DNA of 64,000 nt, from contig MPMX01000006.1 of the NCBI GenBank assembly GCA_002238725.1, positions 59,335 to 123,334 on the forward strand. Reading direction: 5' to 3'. Numbering within the stretch: the stretch's first letter is position 1; the number at the start of each line of letters is the position of its first letter. This DNA comes from Rhodospirillaceae bacterium bin65 (GTDB taxonomy: Bacteria > Pseudomonadota > Alphaproteobacteria > Bin65). Shown here in pieces: positions 27,195 to 35,369 of the stretch. The notes beneath the pieces were generated by a model. The model had not been told where the DNA came from. It saw only the letters and a program-made list of their open reading frames with translations, and searched no databases. Both the position numbers and the translations under genes were made by a program.

Positions 27195-27869
27195 CTACCC
27201 TCTGGCCGGGCGGCTGCCGCCGCGGCGCTGCATCTGGCGCAGCGACCATTCGACGACCTGTTTCAGAACCCCGCCGAGGGCCGCGTCGAAACCGGTGACG
27301 ATCGCCTCGTTGGTGCCGATTGCCAAGGGCTCCGCCGCCTCGAATGTCCTGGACGCCACGATATCCCGGTCGTTCCAGCGAACGAGGCGGACATGGATGC
27401 GGATGCGGATGCGCGCCGGTGCGCCCTTGTACATCTCGGCGTGAAATTCGCGCAGGTCGGATTTCAGCAGAAAGTCGGTCCTCAGACCGCTGCCCTGCCG
27501 CGCGACGCCGGCAATCCGCCCGGAATTGTCGAAGGATTCGACGAGCAGGGTCTGAACCAGGTTGGTCGCAAGATCCGTCCATTCCGAATCGGCGAGATAG
27601 CCCAGCTTGGTCGGCTGCATCTTGATCGCGATCCGGCTGCTGCGCAGGCTCGCAGACGCAGTCGGCGTCTCGACCAGGAGTTGTGCGCGGATGCGCGGCA
27701 GCTTCGCGGCGAAGCTGCCGGTCGGCCGCAGCTCGTAAAGCTGCGGCGGCTTGCGGTCCGCACCCGGAATGATCGAGGTGCATCCGCCCAGCACCAGCAG
27801 CAGCGCAAGCAGGCTTTTCGGTCCGCCGCGTAACGGTCGGAAGAGCCGGCGGGATCGGTGGAACATCAT
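27195..27869 (-). CDS. ABC-type transport auxiliary lipoprotein (Mla/Pqi-type)
   Basis: This 224-residue protein has a lipoprotein signal (basic N-terminus, LLALLLVLGGC lipobox at about residue 30). The mature part begins with PPQLYELRPTGSF and matches the ABC_trans_aux family, which includes PqiC. It is the last gene of the mla operon and its ATG overlaps the mlaD stop. It probably sits on the inner leaflet of the outer membrane and receives or guides lipids from the MCE tunnel. Confidence 0.8.
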   Translation of the reverse strand: MMFHRSRRLFRPLRGGPKSLLALLLVLGGCTSIIPGADRKPPQLYELRPTGSFAAKLPRIRAQLLVETPTASASLRSSRIAIKMQPTKLGYLADSEWTDLATNLVQTLLVESFDNSGRIAGVARQGSGLRTDFLLKSDLREFHAEMYKGAPARIRIRIHVRLVRWNDRDIVASRTFEAAEPLAIGTNEAIVTGFDAALGGVLKQVVEWSLRQMQRRGGSRPARG

Positions 27870-29242
27870 CGGGTCCTCGGGTTCAGGCCACCTTGCTGAC
27901 CGAAAAAGAAGCCGGACGGATCGCTTTCGATTCGCCTGACCAGACGGTTCAGGTCGCGCATCAGGCGGCGGCCGTCGGCGACGAACTGCGAAACGTCGTA
28001 CAGGCCGGCGTTCAGGAACCGGGCGACCGGCCGGCGGTTTTCCTCCACGAGCTGGCCGATCTCGCGGCTCATCCTGGCGAAAGCCTCGGCGCCCTGGTCG
28101 ATCTTCGCCACGGTATCCGCCATTTGAGACAGCGAGGCGCCGAGTTTTTCGATCGACGGGCGGATCTTCTGCGTCACTTCACGGGTCTCGCGGGCAATGC
28201 TCTTGACATCGTCGGCCGCCGTCTCCGCCGATCCCAGAATCCGGTCGATTCTTTGCCGGTTCTTGTCGTCGAGGAACGCGGACGCGCGTTCCGACAGCTG
28301 AGTGGCGCTCCGGGACAGCCCGGCGATGTTGCCCAGCGTGTTCGGCAGTTCCTTGAGCGCCGGCTCCAGCTCCTTGGCGCGCTTCTCCGCCTCGCGGACA
28401 AATCGGCTGGCGTCGGCCGACGCCGTTTCGACATTGTTGAGGATCCGTTCCAGCCGTTTCCGATTCCGATCGCTGAGCACGTCCTCGGCCTTGTCGGTCA
28501 ATACGGTAGCCCTGTCCGCGAGCTTGCGGACCGAACGGATGGCGCCGGTCAATTCCTTGGCGGCGGGGCGCAGGTCGCCGGCCACGGCCCGGGCATCCTT
28601 CGCGAACGCGCTGGCTTCGGTCGTAAAGACGGCGATTTCGCCGGCCGCCTTCTCCAGCGATTGGATAATGGCGCCGATACCCTCGCCGGACGGGCCGCCG
28701 AAAGCCGTTTCCAGCCGGACGACCACCTCGGTGGCGCGCTCGGCCAGCGTGCGGAAGGCGATGACGGCCCTGGGCACCTCTTCGATCAGTCGCTGCAGGT
28801 TGGTCGGCGTGCCGGGGATGCGCCGCGCGCGCAGCGCCTGAGTCATCGCGCCGGCTGCAACCGGCCGGGCATCGGACCGGCGCGCCGCCGATGCCGGACG
28901 TTTGAGCTGGATGAAGGGGATTCCGGTCAGGCCCTGCTGTTCGAGCGCCGCTTCGAAATCCGGGTAGACCTGGGCATCCGGCCGCACGACGATGCCGACA
29001 AGCACAAATTCCGGATTCTTCGGGTCGAGCCGGATACCCCGTACCGTGCCGACCGGAATGCCGCGATAGCGCACGACTGCGCCGTTGTTCAGACCCGTGA
29101 CGTCCTGGCGGAATTCGACGGTCATCCGGACGCCGCCGGCGCGCCCGCCGTCGCCGCTGACCCACAGGAGGAAGATGACCCCGGCAGCGATCAGGCCGAG
29201 CACAAAGGCGCCCACAAGCACGTAACTTGCCCTGGTTTCCAC
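27866..29242 (-). CDS. mlaD: MlaD-like MCE-domain protein
   Basis: The protein is 458 residues starting at GTG 29242 (ETRASYVLVGAF). One N-terminal membrane helix (about 5-27) is followed by a single MCE domain (about 35-115) with YRGIPVGTVRGIRLD, then a long helical region of roughly 300 residues. That is the plan of Mycobacterial-type or PqiB/LetB-like MCE proteins rather than the short E. coli MlaD. It forms a periplasmic hexamer on the permease and conducts phospholipid or another lipid. It lies between the ATPase and the auxiliary lipoprotein. Confidence 0.82.
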   Translation of the reverse strand: METRASYVLVGAFVLGLIAAGVIFLLWVSGDGGRAGGVRMTVEFRQDVTGLNNGAVVRYRGIPVGTVRGIRLDPKNPEFVLVGIVVRPDAQVYPDFEAALEQQGLTGIPFIQLKRPASAARRSDARPVAAGAMTQALRARRIPGTPTNLQRLIEEVPRAVIAFRTLAERATEVVVRLETAFGGPSGEGIGAIIQSLEKAAGEIAVFTTEASAFAKDARAVAGDLRPAAKELTGAIRSVRKLADRATVLTDKAEDVLSDRNRKRLERILNNVETASADASRFVREAEKRAKELEPALKELPNTLGNIAGLSRSATQLSERASAFLDDKNRQRIDRILGSAETAADDVKSIARETREVTQKIRPSIEKLGASLSQMADTVAKIDQGAEAFARMSREIGQLVEENRRPVARFLNAGLYDVSQFVADGRRLMRDLNRLVRRIESDPSGFFFGQQGGLNPRTR

Positions 29243-29265
29243 CGCTCCCCGCTCAGCCCCCGTCG

Positions 29266-30066
29266 TCAGTGTCCGGAGCCGGCGGCGTTGTGCGCCGCTC
29301 TTGCGCGCGGTCCGTGAAAATACGCCTGGATCCAAGGATGCGGATCGTTCAGCAGCACGTCCAGCGGCCCGACGCGGATTTTCCTGTCCACCAATACAGC
29401 AATTCGGTCGGCAATCGCGACCAATGAATTAAGGTCGTGCGTCACCATGAACACCGTCAGGCCCAGGCTCTGCTGCAATTCCCGGATCAGCCGGTCGAAA
29501 TCGGCGGCGCCGATCGGATCGAGCCCGGCGGTTGGTTCGTCCAGAAAGACGATCTCGGGATCGAGCGCCAGCGCCCGCGCCAGTCCGGCGCGGGTGCGCA
29601 TGCCACCGGACAATTGCGCGGGCAGTTTGGCGGCCGAATCCTGGGGCAGGCCGGCCATGTCGATCTTCTGGCGCGCCAGGCGGTCGATGCCCGCCGGCGG
29701 CAAGGCCGAATGCGTCTTCAGCACGATTGCGATATTTTCCGCGACGGTCAGGCCGCTGAACAGCGCGCCGCTCTGGAACAGAACGCCGATCCGGGCCAGC
29801 AACGCCTTGCGCGCGCGTCCGCGCAGCACGGAAAGATCCTGGCCGAGAAGGCGAACCTCTCCTGCGTGCGACCGGTTCAGCCCGATGATGCTGCGCATCA
29901 GCACCGATTTCCCGCTGCCGGAGCTGCCGACGACGCCGAGCACCTCGCCGGTCAGGAGATCGAAGTCCAGCCCTTCGTGAATCTGCTGTGTGCCGAACCG
30001 GTTGTTCAGTCCGCGCACCGTTACGGCCGGCGCCGGTTTCGCAGCGTCTTTGGCTTGCGCAGTCAT
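29266..30066 (-). CDS. mlaF: Mla-type ABC transporter ATP-binding protein
   Basis: This 266-residue protein starts at ATG 30066, overlapping the permease stop. Walker A is GSSGSGKSVLMRSIIG (about 49-64), the signature LSGGMRTRAGLARAL, Walker B IVFLDEPTAGLDP, and the H-loop VTHDLNS. The GGM form of the signature and FQSGALFSGLTVAENI are typical for MlaF. It energises lipid transport through the neighbouring permease and MCE protein. Confidence 0.88.
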   Translation of the reverse strand: MTAQAKDAAKPAPAVTVRGLNNRFGTQQIHEGLDFDLLTGEVLGVVGSSGSGKSVLMRSIIGLNRSHAGEVRLLGQDLSVLRGRARKALLARIGVLFQSGALFSGLTVAENIAIVLKTHSALPPAGIDRLARQKIDMAGLPQDSAAKLPAQLSGGMRTRAGLARALALDPEIVFLDEPTAGLDPIGAADFDRLIRELQQSLGLTVFMVTHDLNSLVAIADRIAVLVDRKIRVGPLDVLLNDPHPWIQAYFHGPRARAAHNAAGSGH

Positions 30067-31238
30067 ATGTTGAGCCAGGAAAGGGCCATGGCGAAGGCCG
30101 CATCGATCAGGATGACCGCAAAGATGGCCTCGACGACCGATGTTGTGGTCCGCCGGCCGACGCTTGCCGCGCTGCCGGCGACCTTGAAGCCTTCGAAACA
30201 GCCGACGATCGCGATGGCCATGGCGAAAAAGGGCGCCTTGGCGAGGCCGATCAGAAAGGCCGTCTCGTCGACCGCGCTGGACAGGCGTTCGACGAACAGC
30301 GGAAAGCCGATGTCGAGAACCGCAAGGCTGACGACCGCGCCGCCGGCCAGGCCGGCCAGATCGGCATAGACGGTCAGCAACGGCAGCGCGATCGTGAGGG
30401 CGACGATCCGCGGCACCGCCAGCATCCCGACCGGATCGAGGCCGATCGTCCGCATGGCGTCGACTTCCTCGTTGAGCGCCATGGTGCCGATCTCGGCGGT
30501 AAAGGCGCTGCCGCTGCGGCCGGCGACCATGATGGCCGCGAACAGCACCCCCAATTCCCGCAGCATGGCGACGCCGACCATGTCGACCGTATAGATGTCG
30601 GCGCTGAATTTCTGCAGCTGCAGCGCGCCCATGAAGGCGACGACGACGCCGATCAGGAAGGCGAGGAGGCCGACGATCGGCAGGGCGTTGATGCCGGTCG
30701 TCTGGAGGTGATGGACGGTCGCCCGGACGTCGAGCGTCCAGGGCCTGACCAGCACCTTGCCGATCGCGACGGTGCACAGGCCCAGAAAGCCGAGCAATTC
30801 CCAAATCCTGATGCCGACGCCGACGGTCCGCCAGCCGATCAGCGCAAGCTGGGCGATCGATCCGCCCGGCCGGCCCGGCCGGGGAAGCGCGCCGGTGGCC
30901 GCTTCGGCGACGGCGACGCGGCGCAACAGGCCGCGATAGCGTTCGTCGACCCCGGTTATGGCTTCCGGCGACGAGGCGGCGCGAATCAGAAGTTGCGCGC
31001 CTGCGCTGTCCAGCGCCGTCAGGCCGCTGGCGTCGACCTCCTGCACCGTACGGCCCGACAGCCCGGCCCTCTCCAGCCGCCGCGACAGGTGGACGACCTG
31101 GGCCAGCCGCCAGATGCCGCCGACGCGCAGGCGCTTGTCGTCCTCCAGATCGAACCAGGCGGGAGGCCGGTCGCCGGAAGAAGATGCGGAAGTTTCAGTC
31201 ACGCGGCATGTCCGGCTGGCCATACACGAGCCGACCAT
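30063..31238 (-). CDS. mlaE: Mla-type permease with N-terminal STAS domain
   Basis: The 391-residue open frame starts at 31238 with an ATG at 31223 as alternative. Residues about 25-110 form a STAS-like domain (VQEVDASGLTALDSAGAQLL), corresponding to the separate MlaB of E. coli. The MlaE permease follows (about 125-391) with LLGFLGLCTVAIGKVLVRPW, the EF-loop VVAFMGALQLQKFSADIYTV, and EIGTMALNEEVDAMRTIGLD. The first gene of the operon, it is preceded by an AT-rich control region. Confidence 0.86.
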   Translation of the reverse strand: MVGSCMASRTCRVTETSASSSGDRPPAWFDLEDDKRLRVGGIWRLAQVVHLSRRLERAGLSGRTVQEVDASGLTALDSAGAQLLIRAASSPEAITGVDERYRGLLRRVAVAEAATGALPRPGRPGGSIAQLALIGWRTVGVGIRIWELLGFLGLCTVAIGKVLVRPWTLDVRATVHHLQTTGINALPIVGLLAFLIGVVVAFMGALQLQKFSADIYTVDMVGVAMLRELGVLFAAIMVAGRSGSAFTAEIGTMALNEEVDAMRTIGLDPVGMLAVPRIVALTIALPLLTVYADLAGLAGGAVVSLAVLDIGFPLFVERLSSAVDETAFLIGLAKAPFFAMAIAIVGCFEGFKVAGSAASVGRRTTTSVVEAIFAVILIDAAFAMALSWLNI

Positions 31239-31298
31239 ATCGCGGACATTGCCGCGCCCGAAAGGGGCATTTCAGGCCGGATTGACGGCATCCATGCA

Positions 31299-31391
31299 TT
31301 TTTTGCATTGCAGCATTGACAGTCGATTATCTGAAATAATATTGCTAATATGTTGGATTTTATAGCGGAAAGTTTTTTGCATTGCAAAAAA
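31299..31391. promoter_or_regulatory. Repeated operator-like sites upstream of mlaE
   Basis: The 14-mer TTTTTTGCATTGCA occurs at 31299-31312 and again at 31373-31386, 74 bp apart. The second copy is the left part of a perfect 19-bp palindrome, TTTTTTGCA-T-TGCAAAAAA (31373-31391). The region is strikingly AT-rich for this genome. Between the copies lies TTGACA (31316-31321) on the plus strand with weak -10 candidates (ATATTG 31339, TAATAT 31346). The layout suggests a dimeric repressor binding two sites, perhaps by looping. Confidence 0.5.
31359..31387 (-). promoter_or_regulatory. Putative mlaE promoter
   Basis: On the minus strand TTGCAA (31387-31382), 17 bp, TATAAA (31364-31359). The -35 lies inside the TTTTTTGCA/TGCAAAAAA palindrome, so a protein bound there would block it. 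The transcript would have about a 110-nt leader before mlaE. Confidence 0.5.
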
Positions 31392-31432
31392 TGCGGTTGA
31401 ATTCCGGGAGCCTGGTCGACATATAGAAACAG

Positions 31433-31540
31433 CGGCATACGCCCGTGCCGGCGATCGGTTCGCCGGCCCGTGCCGCGATGTTTCACTAGGGCGTTTCCTC
31501 CCTAAACTTGGGCCGTGCCATCGCACGGCCCAGTTTTTTG
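31433..31540 (+). ncRNA. Candidate trans-acting small RNA (alpha-r8/MmgR-like)
   Basis: A possible promoter TTGAAT (31397-31402) with TATAGA at 31422-31427 (19-bp spacing, not ideal) would start an RNA near 31433. The RNA would have a hairpin GCCGGCGA/TCGCCGGC (about 31447-31468), an unpaired stretch with TTTCCTCCCT (31494-31503), and a strong intrinsic terminator. An exposed UUUCCUCCCU followed by a terminator hairpin is, as I recall, the hallmark of the alpha-r8 family (S. meliloti MmgR); the CCUCCC core can pair with Shine-Dalgarno sequences. The 5' end is uncertain. Confidence 0.55.
31504..31540 (+). terminator. Rho-independent terminator
   Basis: Stem GGGCCGTGC (31510-31518), loop CATC, GCACGGCCC (31523-31531), extended by AAACT/AGTTT pairing, then TTTTTT at 31534-31539. 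It acts on plus-strand transcripts, where the only candidate is the small RNA just upstream. Confidence 0.85.
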
Positions 31541-31565
31541 CGCATACGCCGCCGTCGCGGAGGCT

Positions 31566-32114
31566 TCAGGATGCGCCCGGCGCAGCGGTATCGCCGGCGC
31601 CGAGCGGCCGTTGCATCAGGACCGCATCGACCCACCGGCCGAGCTTGAAGCCGACGGACGGCAGCGCGCCGACCCTGCGGAAGCCCGCCCTTTCGTGCAG
31701 CCGGATCGACGCCTGGTTGGCGGAATCGCCGATCACCGCCAGCATCTGCCGATAGCCGAGCGCCGTGCAACGGTCGACCGTCGCGTTCAGCAGCGCCAGG
31801 CCGACGCCCCGCCGGCCGCAGTCCGGCGACACATAGATCGAATCCTCGACGGTATAGCGGTAGGCGACCCGCGTCCGGTAGCGCGCGGCATAGGCATAGC
31901 CGGCGAGCGTGCCGTCGAGCTCGGCGACAAAATAGGGCAGGCCGGCCTCCTGAATGGCCAGGCGGCGCGCGTCCAGCTCGGCCGCCGCCGGCGGCTCGAC
32001 CTCAAAAGACGCCAGTCCGTGCAGCACGTAACCGCGATAGATGCCGGCGATCGCCGGCATGTCTGCAGCGGCCGCGTCGCGGATCGACAGGCCGGACCCG
32101 TTCTGCCGGTTCAA
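31566..32114 (-). CDS. GNAT-family N-acetyltransferase
   Basis: This 182-residue protein is of the phosphinothricin/methionine-sulfoximine acetyltransferase type. It opens with LSIRDAAAADMPAIAGIY, has the acetyl-CoA loop CGRRGVGLALLN (about 101-112) after IYVSPD, then ASIRLHERAGFRRVG. MnaT/Pat-like enzymes acetylate methionine sulfone, glutamate analogues or other amino acids. It is 29 bp downstream of an N-formylglutamate amidohydrolase gene and probably in its operon. Confidence 0.83.
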   Translation of the reverse strand: MNRQNGSGLSIRDAAAADMPAIAGIYRGYVLHGLASFEVEPPAAAELDARRLAIQEAGLPYFVAELDGTLAGYAYAARYRTRVAYRYTVEDSIYVSPDCGRRGVGLALLNATVDRCTALGYRQMLAVIGDSANQASIRLHERAGFRRVGALPSVGFKLGRWVDAVLMQRPLGAGDTAAPGAS

Positions 32115-32143
32115 GAGCCCGTCGCTTTCGCCCGGCCGGCCGG

Positions 32144-33070
32144 TCAGGCCGCCGCCGCCATCGGCGACCGGGTGAATTCTTCGATCAGCGCCGCAAGATT
32201 GGCGGCCAGGCCGCCGAAGCCAGCCGTCTTGCGGAAGCTGGCCTCGTCCATATAGAGCGCGCGGTTGATCTCGATCTGCAGGGCGTGGACCCCGCGTTGC
32301 GGCGCGCCGTAGTGGCGGGTCGTATAGGCGCCGGCGTAGGGCACATTGCGCCGGACGACATAGCCGCGCCGGGCGAGCGTTCGCCGCGCGAGCTCGGTCA
32401 GTTGCCGGTCGCAGGACGTTCCGTGGCAGTCGCCGAGCACGATATCGACCCGGCGGCGCCCCGAATCCGCATCGGCCGGTCCGCCGACCGAGGGCATCGA
32501 GTGGCAGTCGATCAGCAGGCAGACGCCGAATTGCGCCAGGGTGCTCTCGATCAGACCGGCGAGCGCCGTGTGGTACGGCCGGTAGCAGGCGTTGACCCGG
32601 TGCAGCGCCTCGTCGAAGCGCAGCTTGCGGCAGTAGATGTCGGCGCCCGAGGAAACGACCCGGGCAATGGTGCCCAACCCGGCGGCGACCCGCGGCGAGC
32701 GCGTATTGACATAGGCCGGCAGCGGGTCCGCAAACATGCGCGGGTCGAGCTCGAAGGGCTCGCGGTTGGCGTCCAGAAAGGCGCGCGGGAAACGCGCCCG
32801 CAGCAGCGGGGCGCCCATCGCCGGCGCGGCGGCGAACAACTCGTCGACGAAACTGTCTTCGGACTTGCGCAGGGCGAGCGGGTCGAGCCGCGACGCCGCG
32901 ACGAATTCCGCCGGGTAGTCTGCCCCGCTGTGCGGCGAGGCGAAGATCACCGGTGCGGTCCGGTGCGCCGGCTCCAGCACATCGAAGGCCGGCGAGCGCG
33001 GCCAGGCGCCGTTTGGGCTGTCGTCCTGTGCAGGGGCCTCGATCGGCGGCGGCGGGCAGGAAATATCCAT
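32144..33070 (-). CDS. N-formylglutamate amidohydrolase family protein
   Basis: The protein is 308 residues from ATG 33070 (MDISCPPPPIE). Zinc-site and fold motifs are VIFASPHSGADYP (about 41-53), FPRAFLDANREPFELDP, and LLIDCHSMPS (about 165-174). Members hydrolyse N-formyl-L-glutamate at the end of one histidine degradation route or act on related N-acyl amino acids. No other hut genes are present, so the histidine role is unproven. Confidence 0.85.
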   Translation of the reverse strand: MDISCPPPPIEAPAQDDSPNGAWPRSPAFDVLEPAHRTAPVIFASPHSGADYPAEFVAASRLDPLALRKSEDSFVDELFAAAPAMGAPLLRARFPRAFLDANREPFELDPRMFADPLPAYVNTRSPRVAAGLGTIARVVSSGADIYCRKLRFDEALHRVNACYRPYHTALAGLIESTLAQFGVCLLIDCHSMPSVGGPADADSGRRRVDIVLGDCHGTSCDRQLTELARRTLARRGYVVRRNVPYAGAYTTRHYGAPQRGVHALQIEINRALYMDEASFRKTAGFGGLAANLAALIEEFTRSPMAAAA

Positions 33071-33299
33071 GATGGCACCGGGTTTACCCGATGCGGTGAA
33101 GCCTGTCACCGCCCGATGGCGTCCGGCCGGCGCGCGCCCGGAGTCAGGGCCTTGCAAGCCGCCGCCAAGTGCGCGATATACCCGCCTTCACCCGATACCG
33201 CCGCTGCATCCGCCGCGATGCAGCGCCGCTGCCCCGAACCGGTCCGGCTTCCGGCCGGGTCCGGAATCGAAACGGGGGCAGGCGGAAACGGTCGGCGAA

Positions 33300-33374
<75 letters not shown>

Positions 33375-33398
33375 TGCCGCCGCCTGTATTGCCCGACC

Positions 33399-35369
33399 TC
33401 ATCCAACAGGCGCCTTCAGCTGGCCCTTGATGATCTTTCGGGTCGGCGTCATCGGGAACTCCTCGACGATCGCCAGCTTCTCCGGCAGCTTGTTGCGGGC
33501 GATCCGGTGTTCCATCAGGAAGGCGCACAGCGCCTCCAGGTCCGGCGCTTCGGCGCCGGGGTTGAGCTGGACCCAGGCGCAGGCCTGCTCACCGAGCACG
33601 TCGTGGGCCACCGGGGCGACGGCGGCCATCTGGATCGCCGGATGGGCGCTCAGCAGGTTCTCGATGTCCTGCGGATTGAACTTCACGCCGCCGCGGTTGA
33701 TGATGTCCTTGATCCGGCCGGTGATGGCGACGAAGCCGTCCTCGTCCATGTAGCCCAGATCGCCGGACTTGAAGAAGCGGTCGGCGGTAAAGGCGGTCTC
33801 GTTGGCTTCCTTGTTGCGCAGGTATCCCGGAAACACCATCGGGCCCTGGATCTGGATCTCGCCTTCCTCGCCGCGCGGCCGTTCTTCGCCGGTGTCCGGG
33901 TCGGCGACCCGCACGATGCTGCCGGGCGAGGCGCGGCCGGCGAAGACAGCGGATTTGCCGATGCCGTCTCCCGGCCGGGTGAACATGCCGGCCTGCAATT
34001 CGGTCATGCCCCAGAGCTGGCAGACCCGGCAGCAGGGCCAAGCCTCCTGCAAGGCGTGCAGCATGGCCGGCGGCGACGCGCTGCCGGCGAACAGGCACAT
34101 CTTCATGCTGCTGAAATCGTGCTTCTCGATCAGGCCGGCCGCCGTCATGGCCGCGGCGTGGGCCGGGGCGAACCAGACCGCCGTGGGACGCATCTTCTCG
34201 ATCGCCTCGGCCAGCCCCGGCGGCGTGAAGGCGGGCAGCAGCAGGTTCGCCATGCCGGTGACGATGCCGAGATGGAAGGCGTAGAGCCCGTAGAGATGGG
34301 TGAACGGCGCCGCCGTCAGGATGCCGTCGTCGGCGGTCAGGCCTTTCTCCGGGGCGCTCATCCGGGCGTTCGACAGCATGTTGTGGGAATTCAGCGGCAC
34401 GCCCTTGGGCGAGGATGTCGTACCCGAGGTGTAGAGCAGCAGGTGCGGGTCGGCTGCCGAGGGCTCGTGGCCGATCTCGACGTCGGGATCGCCGGCAATC
34501 AGGTCGGCCAGGGAGAGTGCGCCGTCCGGCGTATCGCCGACGGCGATGACATGCTTCAGGGTCGGCAGTTGCGGCTGCAGCGCCAGCACGGCCTGCGCCG
34601 CCGACCAGTCCTTGCCAGCGCCCAGGCACACGATCGCCCGCGAGCGGCCGTGGTTGATCAGGGTCTGAAGCTCGGCGTCGCGATAGGGCATGTGGATCGT
34701 CTGCACGACGCCGCCGAACCAGGTCACGGCGAGGTTGGCGATGGCGAATTCCGGGATGTTGGGCAATTGAACCGCAACCACGTCGCCGGGCCGCAATCCC
34801 AACTGCCACAGGCCTTTCGCCACCCGCTCGGCGGTGTCGCGCAGCTCTTTCCACGTCAGCGTCCGCTCCGGCAGCACGAAAGCCGGCGCGTCCGGCCGCT
34901 CGGCGGCGTGGCGTTCGAGATACCGGCGCTGGGTCTCGTTGCGCCACCAGCCGTTCTCGATATAGGCCCGCGCCCGTTCCGGCGGGTAGTTCATGGCGGC
35001 GCGCAGCTCCAGCGCGTCCTCGCTGTAGCGGAAATGGTCCAGATGCGGCGTGAACCGCTCGGTGCGGAAGCGCTTGCCGCCGCCGAGTTCGAGCAGCCGG
35101 GCGTAGTGGCCGGTGCGGAAGCGCCGCCGCTCCATCAGGGTGCGGATATAGAGCACCTGGTTGCGGCTGAGGCCGATCCGCTCGGCGATCTGGGCATCCG
35201 ACAGGCCCATCGGTTCGCGGTGGCGCTCGATGGCGTCCCAGTCCTTGTCCCGGTAGGGATCGCCTTCGCGGACCTGGTGGTTGTGCGACATCCGGAAGAT
35301 GATCTCGCCGAACGTCTCGAACATCTCCTCGGTAACGCCGATCTGGCGGCGGTTCAGCCCGCGGGCCAT
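33399..35369 (-). CDS. AMP-dependent acyl-CoA ligase with N-terminal HTH-like extension
   Basis: This 656-residue protein starts at ATG 35369, overlapping the upstream stop (TAATG). Residues 1-150 are not part of the usual ligase: they include MGLSDAQIAERIGLSRNQVLYIRTLMERRR (about 54-83, quoted as helices MGLSDAQIAERIGLS and RNQVLYIRTL), a helix-turn-helix-like segment. The ANL domain follows with YTSGTTSSPKGVPLNSHN, WGMTELQ, GDLGYMDEDGFVAITGR, and A10 motif TPTRKIIKGQL retaining the lysine. It is the last gene of a minus-strand run with two Fe-S proteins. The acid substrate is unknown. Confidence 0.8.
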   Translation of the reverse strand: MARGLNRRQIGVTEEMFETFGEIIFRMSHNHQVREGDPYRDKDWDAIERHREPMGLSDAQIAERIGLSRNQVLYIRTLMERRRFRTGHYARLLELGGGKRFRTERFTPHLDHFRYSEDALELRAAMNYPPERARAYIENGWWRNETQRRYLERHAAERPDAPAFVLPERTLTWKELRDTAERVAKGLWQLGLRPGDVVAVQLPNIPEFAIANLAVTWFGGVVQTIHMPYRDAELQTLINHGRSRAIVCLGAGKDWSAAQAVLALQPQLPTLKHVIAVGDTPDGALSLADLIAGDPDVEIGHEPSAADPHLLLYTSGTTSSPKGVPLNSHNMLSNARMSAPEKGLTADDGILTAAPFTHLYGLYAFHLGIVTGMANLLLPAFTPPGLAEAIEKMRPTAVWFAPAHAAAMTAAGLIEKHDFSSMKMCLFAGSASPPAMLHALQEAWPCCRVCQLWGMTELQAGMFTRPGDGIGKSAVFAGRASPGSIVRVADPDTGEERPRGEEGEIQIQGPMVFPGYLRNKEANETAFTADRFFKSGDLGYMDEDGFVAITGRIKDIINRGGVKFNPQDIENLLSAHPAIQMAAVAPVAHDVLGEQACAWVQLNPGAEAPDLEALCAFLMEHRIARNKLPEKLAIVEEFPMTPTRKIIKGQLKAPVG

